A stretch of DNA of 64,000 bases. It comes from Phoma sp. XZ068 (Eukaryota; Ascomycota; Dothideomycetes; Pleosporales; Didymellaceae). Positions 32,630-41,492 of this stretch are shown here, piece by piece. Position 1 is the first letter of the stretch, and every line of letters starts with the position of its first letter. Position numbers and translations under genes: made by a program. Location of the stretch: the NCBI GenBank assembly GCA_004835665.1, contig RBKR01000023.1:434001-498000 (forward strand), in the 5' to 3' direction. Below the pieces are notes generated by a model, which had not been told where the DNA came from, ran no database searches, and was given only the letters and a program-made list of their open reading frames with translations.

Positions 32630-33748
32630 TCACGCACCAAGTGCAATGAGACGGTTCTTGATATCCAATGGCCTCATCGCAGGCATCACTACAACGCTCG
32701 AAATAGAGCCCATGTTGATCATAGAAACATAGCCAGGCGCAACTTCGTTCGCAATAACCTCAATGCACTTCATGGCCTCTTCTTTGGAGATAGGCGAGCG
32801 GATTGACCCTTGCAGCTGCTGCAAAACCGTTGTTGTGGAGAAAGAAACACGCATGCCTGGTCGGCTGGCGCAGAGTAGGGATAATACACCGACGACTTCT
32901 TCAGATCGCTGCAGAGCGGCTCGCCGTTGTAGCTCTGCAGCGGTCGGGGCAGCGGGCCCACACCCCGCTGCTTCTTGTTTGGCGATAATGCGGTCGAGAA
33001 GGTTGGTCTTGCGGACGGCTGCGAACTCTGTGATTTTGGCTTGTCCAGACTGCGCTGGCATCGTCTGCGAGACGGTCGGATCATTTTCCTTGCCTGATAC
33101 CTGCCTCTTCTTTTGTGTACGGCCTTGCTGTACGCTCTCCTTGAACTCCCTCATTCGCTTGCGGCCTTTCTCCTGCAGCGGTGCAATAGCGCTGAGCGAC
33201 GAACAGGTTTCGATGTCGGCGAGAGGGAGCTGGGCGAGGAACTTTGACATCGAGGAGTCATCGAGAAAGGCCTCCAGAAGCACTTGCTTGGCATCGGCCT
33301 TCTTCGGTCGGCCTCGTCCTCTCTTTGGTGTTGCGATTGGCCGAGTAGCCATCTTCTGTGAAATGCACCATTGCGACCACAGACTGTCCAGACCCTCCTT
33401 GAACATGTCCGTCAACGCTTGCTCGTTCACGCCCGTCATCCCGTCAAGCATTGGGCTGTTCTCCTTGATCTCGAGAACGATCTTGCCGCGGCCGTAGTCC
33501 GAGAGGTGGTAGGGGTTGCTCGAGCCATCGGGACCGTAATTGAGGACGCCCATGAGGAGTCGAATGTCGTCGTATGTGACTTTGCGCTGTCTCCAGACCA
33601 AGGTGACAGACGCTGTGAGATCTCGGAGGTCGGCAGGGGCGGAGGTGCCATTGTGCGCGTAATGCAGCGACAGTGCGGTAAGGAAGGACGAGTGAAGCGC
33701 GAGGAGGTTAAGGAGCTCAGCCGGGAGCTGCCCAGGTGCGATAGCCAT
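32630..33748 (-). CDS. CDT1: DNA replication licensing factor Cdt1
   Basis: A single exon of 372 residues. The N-terminal part (about 45-110) has the winged-helix features of the geminin-binding/central domain (VTYDDIRLLMGVLNYGP, GRGKIVLEIKE). The C-terminal domain (about 245-372) opens with NLLDRIIAKQ and carries LSLLCASRPGM and the VLQQLQGSIRSPISKEEAMKC segment expected for the Mcm-binding winged helix. Between them is an AT-hook-like PKRGRGRPKK and a Lys/Arg-rich linker. In the family Cdt1 loads Mcm2-7 with ORC and Cdc6 in G1. It is shorter than animal Cdt1, as usual in filamentous ascomycetes. Assignment is by pattern; another replication winged-helix protein is the main alternative. Confidence 0.8.
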   Translation of the reverse strand: MAIAPGQLPAELLNLLALHSSFLTALSLHYAHNGTSAPADLRDLTASVTLVWRQRKVTYDDIRLLMGVLNYGPDGSSNPYHLSDYGRGKIVLEIKENSPMLDGMTGVNEQALTDMFKEGLDSLWSQWCISQKMATRPIATPKRGRGRPKKADAKQVLLEAFLDDSSMSKFLAQLPLADIETCSSLSAIAPLQEKGRKRMREFKESVQQGRTQKKRQVSGKENDPTVSQTMPAQSGQAKITEFAAVRKTNLLDRIIAKQEAAGCGPAAPTAAELQRRAALQRSEEVVGVLSLLCASRPGMRVSFSTTTVLQQLQGSIRSPISKEEAMKCIEVIANEVAPGYVSMINMGSISSVVVMPAMRPLDIKNRLIALGA

Positions 33749-34417
33749 TGCGGGTGATGATATTAGAAGTAATGCAGTGCTGAAATACGGTAGACAATAG
33801 CAGAAGAGGAATATGCTGGGACGATGAAGCTGTGCACCAGGAGGAGGGACCGCTAAAGTGTTTATGAGCTGTGGGGTTGGTCAGAAAGGAAGGAACGCGG
33901 ACGCGTCCGAGCGCAACAGAAAGGCACGAGCGCGCACGCGACGCGTTTTTTGGCGTCTGCTAATCAACGTGCTGCATTGAGCGCTAGCGCCGGATCTTGA
34001 GACAAGCGCATCGCCGGAGCATAAAGTGCATGAACATTCACTCAGATGTTAATGGACGTTGGATAAGTTCATTCACCTGATGAATCATGCAACTTAAGTG
34101 ATAGGTTTCTATGGCTTAGCTTGCACGATGCTACAGCATATTCGTGCTGGACAGTACGAAGACTAATGCGGTTGGCCCATACCACTCTCTCAAGCTGCAA
34201 AAAGAATACTTATTCTCATTTACGAAAACATAGACATGATCTTCGTATGGACAAATCAGAGACATCGCGAGATCACAAGCAAAGTGAAGACAAAGCAAGT
34301 TCGTCATACTTTGTTTGGTTCATTATGAGTTAAGGTGGTTACTCCCATATACTCCTGTGCTAAAAAGCAAATGCAATGTCAAAGTCCAAGTTATTTCTCT
34401 CCAACCGTGCGACAAGC
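33749..34417. other. Intergenic between Cdt1 and the 11-mer-repeat protein
   Basis: 669 bp. It includes the Cdt1 5' region with ACGCGT-like sequence on both strands at 33898-33905 and 33936-33946 (gacgcgtc, gcgacgcgtt). ACGCGT is the MCB box of G1/S genes in yeasts, so cell-cycle control of Cdt1 is possible. Confidence 0.5.
33898..33946 (-). promoter_or_regulatory. Two MCB-like ACGCGT elements upstream of Cdt1
   Basis: Two ACGCGT hexamers (inside gacgcgtc and cgacgcgttt) lie about 155-195 bp upstream of the Cdt1 ATG. ACGCGT is the binding site of the MBF (Mbp1/Swi6-type) G1/S regulator in yeasts, and fission yeast cdt1 is an MBF target. The conserved use in this fungus is inference. Confidence 0.5.
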
Positions 34418-35082
34418 TTACTTGCCGCCAAACCAGGAGCCCAGCCAGCTCTTTGCCTGGGCCGCATCCTTGGTGACCTCACGGTCGAACCTGTCGACGG
34501 CAGAGTTGAACTCCTTGCTGGTCTCGCGAGTATACTCTTCACCCCGAGCCCTGGCCTCGTCCCACTTCTTCTTTGCCTCGGCGCTCAGCGAATTGTACTT
34601 GGCCTGGGCCTCGGCGCTATACTCCTGGGCCTTGTTCTGCGCATCGCGGCTGTACTCTTGGGCCTTGTTCTGTGCTTGCTGGGTGTAGGCCCTGAGGTCA
34701 GCCTCGGCCTTCTTTGCCTCAGCACTGGCGCGGTTGGCCTGCTGCGAATCAGTAAAGTTCAACGAACGACGTGGACCGACAATGGCGATGTCACATGACG
34801 ACTTACATAGTCTTGTGCCGTTGCGCGGACGGCCTCGTAGCCCTCCTCACCAGCCTTCTTGGCCTCCTTGTCCTGGCCAGGGAAGTCACCGCGAATCCTC
34901 CTTGTGGCGTTGGCAGCATCGTCTGCGATTATCAGTTGCTGTTCTACGTGGCATGGTGGAGCCAACTAACGCTCAAACTTCTTCTCGGCAAGCTTCGGGT
35001 CGCCTCCAGCGCTGTAGAGGTAGTAGGTACCCGCGCCGACGGCGGCAAGACCACCGAAAGTAGCAAACCTGCGTCCGGCCAT
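34418..35082 (-). CDS. Small single-span protein with 11-residue amphipathic repeats
   Basis: Exons 35082-34971, 34922-34807 and 34741-34418 encode 183 residues; introns are 48 and 65 bp. The N-terminus MAGRRFATFGGLAAVGAGTY is basic and then hydrophobic, like a mitochondrial or membrane anchor. The rest is charged and helical. Residues 99-153 form five consecutive 11-residue units (AQNKAQEYSRD, AQNKAQEYSAE, AQAKYNSLSAE, AKKKWDEARAR, GEEYTRETSKE), the periodicity of apolipoprotein, synuclein and LEA proteins that lie on lipid surfaces. The chain ends SWLGSWFGGK. Similar fungal proteins are sometimes labelled calcofluor white hypersensitive protein. The function is unknown; a mitochondrial lipid-binding or stress-protective role is inference. 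Confidence 0.8.
34511..34675 (-). repeat. Five 33-bp coding repeats (11-residue helical units)
   Basis: Codons 99-153 form five in-register 11-codon units. The first two are nearly identical at DNA level (each encodes AQNKAQEYS), which suggests recent duplication or ongoing homogenisation. The outer units are diverged. Confidence 0.75.
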
Positions 35083-35622
35083 TGTTGAAGTATGCGTGAG
35101 AGTGTTGGGAGTGATGAAAGGGTGGTGTGTGTGATGGAGACGAGTTGCGTGCAATTGAGAGAGGATCGAGGAACAAGGGAGAAGCGGCAGTACTTAAGAG
35201 GGGAACGCTGTCGTGATGCGGCTTGCAGCTCTCAGCTTGAGCCCTACGTCATACGAGCCGTAGCTCCACCAGTAGCTCCATCACGGCTCCCAGCGCACAG
35301 ACAGGCCCATCACGAACCTGATCGCCAGCCTAGGCGCTCCAGACCTGACCTTGTCTGCTTCCAAGGCAGCAGGCCGCTTCTATTCACGTATTGTTATGTT
35401 TCTATAGCATACTGCGTGCAGTCTTCCCTCGTTCTTCTTGTTGTGCAGCTGCCGTCACGGCTCTTTCATCTGCGCAAATCGTTGACAGCCCCTAATTGCG
35501 CCATCTCCTGCGCCGTTCTTGCCTTACTGGCACTCTTTCCCCATGCATTCTCGGTAGCGACGGCGTGACGCCCATTGCTCCCTTCAACTTCGAACTTCTA
35601 CTAGCACACAACACAATCTGTA
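35083..35622. other. Divergent promoter region
   Basis: 540 bp between the 11-mer-repeat gene (minus) and the DysF gene (plus). The open frame at 35092-35568 shows no domain. Confidence 0.5.
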
Positions 35623-36717
35623 ATGGCGGAGCAGAATATCCAGCTCGTCGACCATACCGATGACGACAACACCCCCACAACGCAGTCCGAGCCTCCTCGA
35701 ACGCCAGACTCGCAAATCGACATACTCTACGAGAACCAGCGCGGCTGGTTCGTCTTCGGCATACCGCTGTTCTCTTCGAAAGCGCTATGGAACCTCCGAG
35801 TCGACCCAGCCCCATGGGTAGACGCAAAGTTCAAACCCTCGGCTGTCAACATCACAAATGCACAAGTACCCGACCCAAGCTGGGTCTGGGATTGGAAGAG
35901 TTGGTATGTCGATATGAGCCTAGATGTGGACGAGGAAGGTTGGCAGTACAGCCTTTTGTTCAAGGGCTCCCCATGGCACGGCAATCACCCGTGGTTCCAC
36001 AGCTTTGTCAGGAGGCGACGATGGTTGCGACGGCGAGTGAAGGCAAAGATACCCGCCAGGACGAAGGAAGCAGTGCGTGAGAGACTATTTGGCGATAGGT
36101 TCAGCGTTGGTGGCACAACAATGTTCCGGACAGATACACCAGGCACTTCGAGTGTCCTGAACAGCAGCGGCCAACCATCGATCGATGAAGAGGTCCGCGA
36201 CACAGCAACCCTGATGCGAAAATTGAAAGTGGCTGCCATTGACCGAGAGAAAATTGTCGTCATCAACAAGTTCATTGCTGACGGAGGCGAGGAGCTGCAC
36301 TACCTTGCAGAACAAGTGCGTATTGGCCCCACTGCATCACAACTCAGCTAACCCTCACAGATACCAGCCATCATGTCAATGCTCGTCTTCCAAAACTCGC
36401 GTCGCCAACTTCTCTCCACGCTCATGGACACATTCGACGCTGCCAAGAGCCACCGCAACGAACACAAAGTACAAGACAAGCCCGAGGGTGAGGCCGAGAC
36501 CCGCAGGATCAACAACCTTCTCAAAGCTGTCGAGGCCGCTGATGCCGAATGTAAAAAGCTGGAGTACTGGAGCGACATCCGCGAGCTGGCTGTGGAAGGC
36601 AAGGCCGGTAATGCCACGGCTGAGTCGAGCGGGTGGGACGAGAAGTGGCAGGGCGTTGACGACAGCGGGCCGAAGCATCCTACACCGTCAACGAAGCCGT
36701 CAATTACCATACCTTGA
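35623..36717 (+). CDS. Dysferlin-domain (DysF) protein, Spo73/Mug65-like
   Basis: Exons 35623-36315 and 36361-36717 (45-bp intron, GTGCGT to TCACAG) encode 349 residues. Residues 30-150 form a DysF N/C pair: YENQRGWFVFGIPLFSS, then LWNLRVDPAPWVD, then WVWDWKSWYVDM, DEEGWQYSLLF, and HPWFHSFVRRRRWLRRRVK. The remainder is helical and charged, with QNSRRQLLSTLMDTFD after the splice. DysF domains occur in Pex30-type peroxisomal/ER membrane proteins and in the meiotic protein Spo73 (Mug65 in fission yeast). No transmembrane span is visible here, which favours the Spo73-type soluble form. The role in prospore membrane growth is known only from yeast. Confidence 0.88.
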
Positions 36718-36840
36718 TACATCGGTACCGTTGGCGTTGCGGTGCAATACTGCAGACCTCTGCAACGGCGCGGACTTTCACATAGCATTTGGAGCGCATA
36801 CCTACAAACTATAATTGCTAGCATACTTTCAATAGCGATT

Positions 36841-37137
36841 TCATGTTTGCTTTCTTCTTACTCTAATCGGTCCTTTGACATCATCCAGGCTCTTCACATC
36901 GAGCACCTGGCCCTTTTGCATCACCTCGACCTCACCCGTCTCTCTGAGTTCCCACACCAAAGCACGAATGTCGTCCATCGTCGCTCGCCAATCCGGCGCA
37001 TTCAATGTTGACAGTTCTGTCAACGACAGTGCGCGGGCGATTTCGGAAGGACATATTGTTTTTGGATAGTCTCGCGTGCTTAAAAGGCGATTGGCGTGCT
37101 GGAGTATGATAGCCCTCTGTTGATCATCCAGCGCCAT
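36841..37137 (-). CDS. DUF3253 protein
   Basis: A single exon of 98 residues. It has the DUF3253 winged-helix-like pattern: ILQHANRLLSTR, TICPSEIARAL, WRATMDDIRALVW, TGEVEVMQKGQVLD and the end GPIRVRRK. It is the usual length of the family, found in bacteria and fungi, and its function is not known. The compact winged-helix fold suggests nucleic-acid or protein binding (inference). It is tail-to-tail with the DysF gene (123 bp) and head-to-head with carbonic anhydrase (437 bp). Confidence 0.88.
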   Translation of the reverse strand: MALDDQQRAIILQHANRLLSTRDYPKTICPSEIARALSLTELSTLNAPDWRATMDDIRALVWELRETGEVEVMQKGQVLDVKSLDDVKGPIRVRRKQT

Positions 37138-37574
37138 GACTTTGTGAGACTTGAGGTATTATCGTGCTACGCTTGGCGAGGCTCACAACTTTTGACTTTC
37201 TGTCTTGTGACTGCCGCGTTCTCTTCGTCAAGATGTGCCTCAATGTGTAGTGGTGGGGCAGTTGGTGATACAGGGATTTTGATGTTGCCCTTGGCTTCCC
37301 GTCGACTATTGGCCCCGTCCGAGTGTGTCTACGCAGCCTCGCCTTTATTAACGATGTGGACTCGAATTAAGCTTGCTATCTGCTTGATTCGAAGGATTTC
37401 CGCGGGCGCGCTAGAGTTTCGCGGCTTTGAGATCTCGTATCTAGATCGTCGCAAGGTTTAGCTCACGGTTTGACGTCAGAGCGCCCAATCGGACCGCAGT
37501 GAAGCAAACCTCAACACGTCAACCGCATAAGACCGGCTGCAATCAAGAGGGGTTCAGGAGTGGACTGTGTCAGG
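37138..37574. other. Divergent promoter region
   Basis: 437 bp between DUF3253 (minus) and carbonic anhydrase (plus). No RNA gene or repeat was seen. Confidence 0.5.
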
Positions 37575-38555
37575 ATGCAGCGCGGATTACCCCACGTTGG
37601 CCGAGCTCTTTTTAGGGCGGGGCCTGTCTCTGGAGCTTCTTCTGCTCCCTTGACAACTTTTTCTCAGTCATTCATCTCGACTTCGCCGCGTGCGTCTCTG
37701 CTCCGATCATCGCAAGCGCCCTTGCAGCAGCTCAACACCAGGACCTTCACAAAGAGCTCTTTCTTCACAAGCAATTGGTACAAGAAAATGACCGGCCAGG
37801 AGGATCCCAAGACTACGCAGGAGGTGAAGAAGTACATCCAGCAGAGCCATGACCGCATTTTTGAGAACAACAAGAAGTGGGCCGAGGAAATGCAGAAGAA
37901 GAAGCCAGAGTTCTTCAAGGACCTGAGCGCTGGCCAGTCTCCGGACTACCTGTGGATTGGTGAGTCCCTTCGATCACGCATTGAGAACACGGCGGCACAA
38001 TTGCATAGTGAACTCTTCTAATGACTCCTTCCAGGATGCTCCGATTCGCGCATCCCCGCCGAAGCCCTCACCGGCGTCGATCCCGGCGAGATGTTCATCC
38101 ACCGCAACATTGCGAACCTTGTCAACAACATCGACCTGAACGTCATGTCCGTCGTTAACTACGCCGTCCGTCACCTCAAGGTCAAGCACATCGTCGTCTG
38201 CGGCCACTACGGCTGCGGCGGCGTCAAGGCCGCCATGACACCCCAGGACCTCGGCCTGCTGAACCCTTGGCTGCGAAACATCCGCGACGTGTACCGTCTG
38301 CACCAGAGCGAGCTCGACGGCATCGCTGACGCGGATGAGAAGTATAACAAGCTGGTTGAGTTGAACGTTATCGAGCAGTGCAGGAACGTGATCAAGACGG
38401 CAGCCGTGCAGCTGAGCTATGCCGAGAACGAATTCCCAATTGTGCATGGCTGGGTGTTTGGATTCAATGATGGACTGCTTAAGGATCTGAAGTTCGACCA
38501 CGAGGGCGAACTGAAGGACATCCAGAAGATCTACAACCTCACCGATCTGTCTTAG
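37575..38555 (+). CDS. NCE103: Beta-carbonic anhydrase
   Basis: Exons 37575-37959 and 38035-38555 (75-bp intron) encode 301 residues. It interconverts CO2 and bicarbonate. The zinc ligands are C130 in GCSDSR, H186 and C189 in CGHYGCGG, with the D132/R134 dyad. The splice falls inside the first Gly of GCSDSR. The C-terminal VHGWVFGFNDGLLKDL is typical. The first 70 residues are Arg/Ser/Thr-rich with few acids (THFTKSSFF-like), like a mitochondrial presequence. An in-frame ATG at 37788 in context CAAGAAAATGACC would give a protein with the usual cytosolic start (MTGQEDPKTT). Two localised forms from one gene are possible. Confidence 0.95.
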
Positions 38556-39271
38556 ATAGCAGTTTTGTGGGAGAAGATTCGGTGAGATTAGCGAGGAGTT
38601 GGGGACGAGATTGCAATGTAGAGTAGCGAGAAGGGTGTTATTTGTCAGGCTGGTAGTTGAAAGATAATGTATGCTGATGATAATAGACCCCAAGGAGTCA
38701 CCGAAATAAGTTTCAGGCACCTTCCATATTCGTCTGCATCTTCCGAGCTGTCGTCCGCTACGATGGAATTCTACATTGGGAATGCGTTGCGCGTTGGTGT
38801 TAAGGCGCGTCACGGCGGGGTTAAGAAAACCAGGTTGCGCCTGTACGAGCTTGCAGGCACCGCCCCGCTTGTACCCTTTCACTAACGCCGGGAGGCGCAA
38901 TATGCACAAAAGCTCCATCATACAATCATGTTAGCCATGCAGCTTGTTGGCATAAGCAGCCAAAGCTGACATGCATTTCCTCCGCAGAAGGATTTGAATT
39001 CCGTCAGTGGCAACAACGGACGAAGTTCGAAGGCTGCCATGTATTGCACGCGGAGTTAGACACATGTGCGTTATTGCACGATCAACGCGTGCGATGTGAG
39101 GATGATGAGTATAGGATATAAGGAAGAGGTAAACCGCCATGGCTACTTCCACTACAACCTGCAGCATCCTTCAAGTTCATTCATCGAGCATCGACCATCT
39201 CCAATCCATTTTCCCCTAGTCCAAGCCCATCAAACAGTCAGATCATCAAACTTCCCAAATTCCACCCAGAA
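38556..39271. other. Intergenic between carbonic anhydrase and SDR
   Basis: 716 bp. No gene is supported. The right end is a recognisable promoter with a TATA-like element at 39117-39122 and a pyrimidine/CA-rich leader. Confidence 0.5.
39117..39122 (+). promoter_or_regulatory. TATA-like element of the SDR gene
   Basis: TATAAG (within ggatataaggaag) lies 155 bp upstream of the ATG at 39272. It is followed by a C/A/T-rich leader (tccactacaacctgcagc) suited to transcription start. Confidence 0.4.
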
Positions 39272-40309
39272 ATGTCTCGTTACGCCGAAGCTCATAAGCT
39301 CGCCAACCTTCGTGGCGCTGGCGATGCGCGACCCACTGCCCTTCAGGTTGTAGAGGACGAAGGCCTGACCGGCAAGCTCACCGACAAGGTGTTCCTCGTC
39401 ACAGGTGTCTCCTCAGGTCTAGGCACCGAAACCCTGCGAGCTCTCCATGCCACAGGTGCCCATGTCTACGGTACGGTCCGCAACGTTGCCAAAGGCCAGA
39501 AAGTCGTCGATGCCATCCTTGCTGAGAACCACCCCTCTGGCGGCAAAATCACCCTCATCGAGATGTCGCTCGATAGCCTTGCCAGCGTCCGTTCTGGTGC
39601 TGCCGATTTCCTCACCAAGTCCAATAACACACTGCACGTTCTTGTCGCCAATGCTGGTGTAATGGCAACGCCGTATGGCAAAACTGTCGACGGCTTCGAA
39701 ATCCAGTTCGCCACAAACCACCTCTCCCACTTCCTCCTCTTCCAGCTCCTCAAACCCGCGCTCCTCGCATCCGCAACTCCCTCCTACCCTTCGCGCGTCG
39801 TCAGCGTGACTTCAACAGGCCATATCTTCGGGCCCCCAGTCTTCGGCGACTATAACTTTGAGTCCACCACGTACGATCCCTGGCGATCATACGGACAGTC
39901 CAAGACCGCAAATATCTGGCTCGCGAACAGCATCGAGGCGCGCTATGGTGCCTCGAATCTGCACGCGACGTCTGTACACCCCGGGCTCATCACGGCCTCG
40001 AACATTGCCGGTTTCCTGCCCGAAGCGGACCAGGCCATGTTCTTCGAGCCTGAGGTTCAGAGGACCGCGAAGAGTGTGCAGCAGGGCGCTGCGACGCAGG
40101 TCTGGGCTGCTGTTGGCGAGGAGTGGAAGGACAAGGGCGCAAAATATTTGAGTGGTATGGCGGTGGCGCCTAGCAATGAGGAGAAGGCAAAGGAGGAGGG
40201 TATGTTCTACATGGCGAACGACGGCTACAAGGAGTGGGCATATGATGCGGAGGGAGCAGAGAGGCTGTGGAAGGAGAGTTTTGGGATGGTGGGATTGGAT
40301 GAGAACTAA
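39272..40309 (+). CDS. Short-chain dehydrogenase (retinol dehydrogenase/WWOX-like)
   Basis: A single exon of 345 residues. The cofactor loop is VTGVSSGLGTE (about 44-54), with VRNVAK after beta-2 pointing to NADP preference. Further motifs are VANAGVMATPYG, ATNHLSHFLLF, the catalytic Ser in SVTSTGH, and YGQSKTAN (Tyr/Lys). A C-terminal extension (AAVGEEWKDKGAKYLSG and NDGYKEWAYD) is typical of the fungal retinol-dehydrogenase-like SDR group. Substrate unknown; genes of this type are often oxidoreductases of secondary or xenobiotic metabolism. It is convergent with DUF4267 (129 bp). Confidence 0.9.
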   Translation: MSRYAEAHKLANLRGAGDARPTALQVVEDEGLTGKLTDKVFLVTGVSSGLGTETLRALHATGAHVYGTVRNVAKGQKVVDAILAENHPSGGKITLIEMSLDSLASVRSGAADFLTKSNNTLHVLVANAGVMATPYGKTVDGFEIQFATNHLSHFLLFQLLKPALLASATPSYPSRVVSVTSTGHIFGPPVFGDYNFESTTYDPWRSYGQSKTANIWLANSIEARYGASNLHATSVHPGLITASNIAGFLPEADQAMFFEPEVQRTAKSVQQGAATQVWAAVGEEWKDKGAKYLSGMAVAPSNEEKAKEEGMFYMANDGYKEWAYDAEGAERLWKESFGMVGLDEN

Positions 40310-40438
40310 GTGTTGCTACACTTGAGACGTCTTTTTATTCAGCATTGTTTTATGATCCCTCATAATATAGAACGGCCATTGCTCTTGACCACATCCCACC
40401 ATTGGCCGCAGTGAACGCTCGAAATGCAATAACCGCTA

Positions 40439-40810
40439 TCAACTCGACATCCAAGCACTAACAAACGGGATAACAGCAGCCGCTCCAAAATGCGGCATCG
40501 CAGCCACAGCCCCCGAATACCTCCACGTCACCCACCCATCCACACACCCATCAACCGCCAACAGCGTTGCCATTGTCGCCGCAGCTCGCAGATCCCGGCG
40601 CTGAACAAAGATGGCACTGATGATGCCAAATGTCAAGTTCCGCCCACCCATACATTGCACAAAGCCGGAGGCGAAGGTATTGTCTTGAATGGGCATGCCG
40701 AAGAGTGCAGCCATAGTTGTCGGACTCAGGAGAGCGAGAAGGCCGGTGCTCAGGAGGAATCCGGTTACGCTGTAGTTGGCGAGGAGTTTGAGAGTGGTTT
40801 GGTCTGCCAT
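40439..40810 (-). CDS. DUF4267 small membrane protein
   Basis: A single exon of 123 residues starting at the ATG at 40810. It has about four hydrophobic segments (YSVTGFLLSTGLLALLSP, LTFGIISAIFV, AAATMATLLAVDGCVDGW, FGAAAVIPFVSAWM) and the family block NTFASGFVQCMGGRNLTFG. DUF4267 proteins are small fungal and bacterial integral membrane proteins of unknown role, often beside oxidoreductases, as here next to an SDR. Confidence 0.85.
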   Translation of the reverse strand: MADQTTLKLLANYSVTGFLLSTGLLALLSPTTMAALFGMPIQDNTFASGFVQCMGGRNLTFGIISAIFVQRRDLRAAATMATLLAVDGCVDGWVTWRYSGAVAAMPHFGAAAVIPFVSAWMSS

Positions 40811-41492
40811 GGGTGGTGTGACTGTTGACGATATCACTTTGACTTTTTCTTTGGGCGAATTAGATTCTCGTAGTTTAATTGAATTGGAGGAAAGGACTGG
40901 AATGGAGAAGTTAGATGTCAAATCGCGTGGTTGGTGTAGTATACCTGACGTCATCTATATGCAGGTACCGTTTCTGTGTAGGGAAAGCATTGTTTCTTGC
41001 GATCAAACTCAAGATATAACAGTATTATACAGAGATTGAATGGAGCCTTTGGATACTGAAAGGGTGTTCATGGCCTATGTGATTAACATGTGCCACACGC
41101 TTACTTTGTGTAACAGAGTCTACACATGATCACTTGAGATATAACATCGTCAGTAAATGTCACGGTGATTTCCAGTCCTGGCAAATTTTTCTTTGGCAAT
41201 ATGCGACTATGATTGATAGTATCAAATTTGTTTGTAAAGGTGTGCTTTGAAGAGAAGTGTAAAGAATGCCGAGCTTGAGTGCTGTAGCGGACGGTTTGGC
41301 ACCGCGAATCAAACGCCATGCGTAATGCAAATATCCCTAGGCCGTGAAATATATACACGAAACAAGAAATGAAGTAGTGACTTGACCGGCCTACGTCAGT
41401 CGGTCTTGGCTCTTGTCTGGAGCACTACAATTCCAGACGACTCGGCTAAAGATCTGATTGTGCTCCCAAATCCAAGCATCCCCAATCGTCGT
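40811..41492. other. Intergenic, nothing recognised
   Basis: 682 bp between the DUF4267 start and the GT2 stop codon. It is AT-rich in the middle, with no gene or repeat identified. Confidence 0.5.

Noticed and set aside
32763..33497. 244-codon plus-strand frame
   Set aside because: Antisense to Cdt1, rich in Cys/Arg/Ser as expected for a shadow frame.
37974..38921. 315-codon minus-strand frame
   Set aside because: It mirrors the second exon of carbonic anhydrase; the plus strand has zinc ligands and clean splicing.
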